A DNA stretch of 64,000 nt from Sulfuricurvum sp. PD_MW2 (GTDB taxonomy: Bacteria; Campylobacterota; Campylobacteria; Campylobacterales; Sulfurimonadaceae): positions 32,937 through 96,936 of the forward strand of contig NZ_NSIU01000004.1 in assembly GCF_002633015.1 (NCBI RefSeq), given 5' to 3'. How positions within the stretch are numbered: position 1 is the stretch's first letter; each line of letters opens with the position of its first letter. Positions 61,486 through 64,000 of the stretch are shown in pieces. Below the pieces are notes generated by a model. The model had not been told where the DNA came from and did not search any database. It worked only from the letters and a program-made list of their open reading frames with translations. The translations under genes and the position numbers were made by a program.

Positions 61486-63618
61486 CTATAAATAATTAAC
61501 GAGAGAAAGTTTTGAAACTTTTGAAATGTTGGATAACAGGGCTTGATAATTCAAACTTAGCTGTTGAAGCTTTAATTGAGATTCAGCAATATCGGTATCA
61601 ATGACATCGGATTGAAGACTTTTTGTGTTGGTTATCAACAATGAAGATCGATCCGATGAAGATTGTAAAACCTGTGAATAGGAACCTGCTTCTGTCTGGA
61701 CACGGGAGACATGATCCAATATATCATCCATCATTTTTATGCCGTTTTGAATACCAAAATTTCGAGGGTCGGTAGCATCTGAACCATCAGATCGCTTTTT
61801 ACCCTCTTCAACGGAGCGTATCATTTGATCGATTTGAGCAAAAAAATCTGTTTTTGGATCACGAGTTGTTAATGCACTGTTAGCATTGAAAGTAAGCGAT
61901 GAACCGGATGTGGTTGTATAATCGTTTGATGTAGCATCATAAAAAGCGAGAGTTGCTTGGGTCGATGGATTTACTTTATCTTCAAAAACCATTTTTCCTG
62001 AACTGTCAAGCTTTGTTGAAGCAAGGGCATTTGATGATGCGATGGCTGCATCGTATTGAGTTGCATTATTAGCTGTTGGCAATGAGCCGCTTACAGCCAT
62101 ATTGACAACATCCATGAGCTGTTTGTATGTCATGGTATCTGCTGAAGCCACGGTGCGGGAGGTATCTGCATTATAAATATTGAACGGAGTAATGGCAACA
62201 CCATTTACCGTACCGCTTACAGAGGAAGCTGCAGCCAAATTGATTTGAATATCATACGGGAAACCATCAACATTTTTACCTTGAAGATTCAAGGTTTTAC
62301 CTACCAATGTTCCGCCGCTTGCAACATCTATCAATTTCGTGGAAGCTGTGGCGAACGCATTATCGGATTTGAGAATTTGAGCTATATTTGAGCTCAATTT
62401 TGCACCATTTTGTGCAAAATTGGTACGGTCGTAATTGATACCCTCAATGGTATTTGGTGTCCCGGTCGGTGTTGTGAAACCGCTCTTTGTAAATTCTTTG
62501 ATATACAATCCCGGTGTTGTTATCGCGGCGGTTAAATAATCGGTCGATCCTCCCTGAAGGTTATCGATCTCTCCAAGCGTTGCTCCATAGAGCGCAGCAT
62601 CAGATATATCGGCAGCATCACCGGCATTTGTTGCGTCAAAATCGATTGCACCGACCATATGAAAATCCAGTTTGCTTGAACCTGCTAGCTTATCGGCTAT
62701 TTCAATTTGTCCGTTAGCATTCAGTGTAACATTGACTTGATTGGCGGTTGGACTGAGTTGATTCGGATCGTATGCCAATGCAATTTTGTGCATTAAATCA
62801 TCCATCGTATCGGTTGTCGCCATGGTGATTTTGGATTTGAACGATGTTCCGTCGGTACGTGTTCCTTGAAGATAAAAATAGGCATTACGTCCGGCATCGT
62901 TTGTTGAATCGGTATCAGTATCACCCATAAGATCACGAATAGTGCTTGTAGTTGTAATGTAGGTATCTTTAGCATCACTACGCGGCATAATAGTGTCTTT
63001 CATAATATCGGGATACAAATCGGTCAGGCTTTTTTGGGCTACGTTAGCCGATATGGTTCTATTAATGGTGTTTTCACTCCCATAAAAAAGCTGTGATCCG
63101 CTGATATTGTATTTTTGTTTGAGACCTGAACCGATAAACGCTTTTAAATTTTGATCGTTTCCTTGATATGAGCCATCATCGGCCACCGGTTTTACCGAAG
63201 TAGCAGTACCTGAAAAAAGGTATTGCCCCCCTACAGAAGTATTTGCTAAAGTCATAAGATGATTTTCAAGACCGCGAAGCTCTTTTGCAATTGCTTGTAT
63301 ACTCGCATCGGAATGGACATCATTAGCGGCATTGATCAATTTAACTTTCATTGATTCTACCGTTTTAATAATTTCGCCGATTGTTGTGTCGGTTTGTGTT
63401 GAAAATTTATAGGCGCTTTGAGCACTACTTTTGATTTGTGTGAGCGTTGTTACTTCATCATCCAATCGCAAAGTATCGCTGAATACAGTAGGGTCTTCAT
63501 GTGCGTATTGAATTTTTAAACCCGAGGCAATTTGTTTATTTACATCGAATAGTTGTTTGTTTAATTTATTGTTTTCGCCATAAATGTTGTTGTAATAAGA
63601 CGATGGTGTAATCCTCAT
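61486..63618 (-). CDS. flgL: Flagellar hook-associated protein FlgL (HAP3)
   Basis: 710 residues, similar to the long Campylobacter FlgL. N-terminal flagellin-like coil (NKLNKQLFDVNKQIASGLKI and HEDPTVFSDTLRLDDEVTT) and C-terminal coil (DVIDTDIAESQLKLQQLSLN, then YQALLSNISKVSKLSLVNYL) enclose a large variable middle. It joins the hook (with FlgK) to the filament. No signal peptide; exported by the flagellar system. Its start is near 63618, followed upstream by the divergent tRNA. Confidence 0.92.
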   Translation of the reverse strand: MRITPSSYYNNIYGENNKLNKQLFDVNKQIASGLKIQYAHEDPTVFSDTLRLDDEVTTLTQIKSSAQSAYKFSTQTDTTIGEIIKTVESMKVKLINAANDVHSDASIQAIAKELRGLENHLMTLANTSVGGQYLFSGTATSVKPVADDGSYQGNDQNLKAFIGSGLKQKYNISGSQLFYGSENTINRTISANVAQKSLTDLYPDIMKDTIMPRSDAKDTYITTTSTIRDLMGDTDTDSTNDAGRNAYFYLQGTRTDGTSFKSKITMATTDTMDDLMHKIALAYDPNQLSPTANQVNVTLNANGQIEIADKLAGSSKLDFHMVGAIDFDATNAGDAADISDAALYGATLGEIDNLQGGSTDYLTAAITTPGLYIKEFTKSGFTTPTGTPNTIEGINYDRTNFAQNGAKLSSNIAQILKSDNAFATASTKLIDVASGGTLVGKTLNLQGKNVDGFPYDIQINLAAASSVSGTVNGVAITPFNIYNADTSRTVASADTMTYKQLMDVVNMAVSGSLPTANNATQYDAAIASSNALASTKLDSSGKMVFEDKVNPSTQATLAFYDATSNDYTTTSGSSLTFNANSALTTRDPKTDFFAQIDQMIRSVEEGKKRSDGSDATDPRNFGIQNGIKMMDDILDHVSRVQTEAGSYSQVLQSSSDRSSLLITNTKSLQSDVIDTDIAESQLKLQQLSLNYQALLSNISKVSKLSLVNYL

Positions 63619-63767
63619 GACAAATCCTTTTGCACGATCTTATAACATGCTAAGCAATAAAAGTTCCATACACACTATATCGACAAAACAAAAAAATCGA
63701 TTAGAAAAAATGGTTTTACGTATTTTTAAGCAAAAGGTTCCTATAATTCCACCTCTTCACAAGACAT

Positions 63768-63851
63768 GCCAGTGTGGTGAAATGGTAGACACGCCGGATT
63801 CAAAATCCGGTGGCGCGAGTCGTGGCGGTTCGAGTCCGCCCACTGGTACCA
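63768..63851 (+). tRNA. tRNA-Leu (anticodon CAA)
   Basis: Acceptor GCCAGTG pairs with CACTGGT (one G-U), discriminator A, encoded CCA. Anticodon stem CCGGA/TCCGG with loop TTCAAAA gives CAA, which reads UUG. A long variable arm (GGCGCGAGTCG region) and T arm GGCGG-TTCGAGT-CCGCC fit class II tRNA-Leu. Promoter-like AT-rich DNA lies before it. Confidence 0.95.
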
Positions 63852-63926
63852 CTTTTTTATTCAAAAAATCCCCTAAAATACGAACTTTGAAGCTTTTTGA
63901 AAGAAGCAACGAGCTTTTTGTTACAC

Positions 63927-63982
63927 CTATGTTACACCATTGCTTGTTATACCTTTTAAAATTGCACCATGTTGTAACATAG
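63927..63982. repeat. Inverted repeat downstream of tRNA-Leu
   Basis: CTATGTTACA (63927-63936) and TGTAACATAG (63973-63982) are perfect 10-bp arms with a 36-bp centre; GTTACAC also recurs. No gene is visible in 63852-64000. The role is unknown; tRNA 3' flanks are common insertion sites, so it could be an element edge. Confidence 0.4.
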
Positions 63983-64000
63983 TTACACGCTTATTTAAAC

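Overview
The host part of this window looks like a free-living member of the Campylobacterota, probably close to Sulfuricurvum or Sulfurimonas. This rests on gene order and protein style, not on a database search. The run gatC, a CvpA-family gene, fur, lysS, glyA, a DUF1882 gene, a SPOR-domain gene and aroE matches, from memory, the order around fur in Campylobacter jejuni. coaX, a lipoprotein gene and an anchored TPR-like gene also lie nearby, as they do there. A CetA/CetB-like energy-taxis pair, a long FlgL and a porin of the Campylobacterota type agree with this.

Left host region (1-23124). A partial porin, modA and modE form a molybdate locus with a ModE-like palindrome before modA. An operon read leftward follows: diguanylate cyclase, CvpA, fur, lysS, glyA, DUF1882, SPOR, trpE and aroE, with short gaps or overlaps. 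A class II DAHP synthase gene starts the shikimate pathway that aroE and trpE continue. Next come a PerR-like regulator, a PilT-type ATPase, an ArsC/Spx-family protein and gatC. A rightward run follows: a membrane-anchored TPR-like protein, a beta-propeller lipoprotein, a Xer-like recombinase, a cupin, coaX, hisG, a glycine-zipper protein, gap and pgi.

Prophage (23125-53822, 30,698 bp). A complete-looking Mu-like transposable prophage starts with TG, ends with CA and is flanked by a perfect 5-bp target duplication (TCTTG). It lies inside a chemoreceptor gene, and joining the two gene halves across one copy of the duplication restores one frame of 482 codons. From the MuA-proximal end near 53.8 kb it carries repeat arrays, an S24-type repressor with a TPR-like partner, overlapping divergent promoters with operators, a lysogenic-type membrane gene, an early operon read leftward (MuA and MuB transposition proteins, regulators, DUF3164, HD hydrolase, RecA-fold ATPase, GemA, zinc ribbon), and a packaging and portal block on the opposite strand (small and large terminase, portal, MuF, gpG). 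A leftward late operon follows: gpI protease with an internal scaffold start, gpT capsid, connector genes, tail tube, tail chaperones with a -1 frameshift site, tape measure, fibre, lysin, holin and spanins. A Dam-type methylase and an ankyrin-like gene sit at the far end. There is no sheath or contractile baseplate gene, so the virion is probably a siphovirus, like the transposable phages B3 and D3112.

Right host region (53828-64000). The 5' half of the broken receptor gene lies beside an intact CetB-like PAS gene. Then come dbpA, acnB, ftsK (with no standard start codon for its first membrane helix), flgL and a tRNA-Leu(CAA). The most interesting points are the exactly mapped insertion in an energy-taxis receptor, the nine-unit two-block repeat array near the MuA-proximal end, the early control region with an antisense membrane gene, the chaperone frameshift site, the reversed packaging block, and two tRNA-like remnants.
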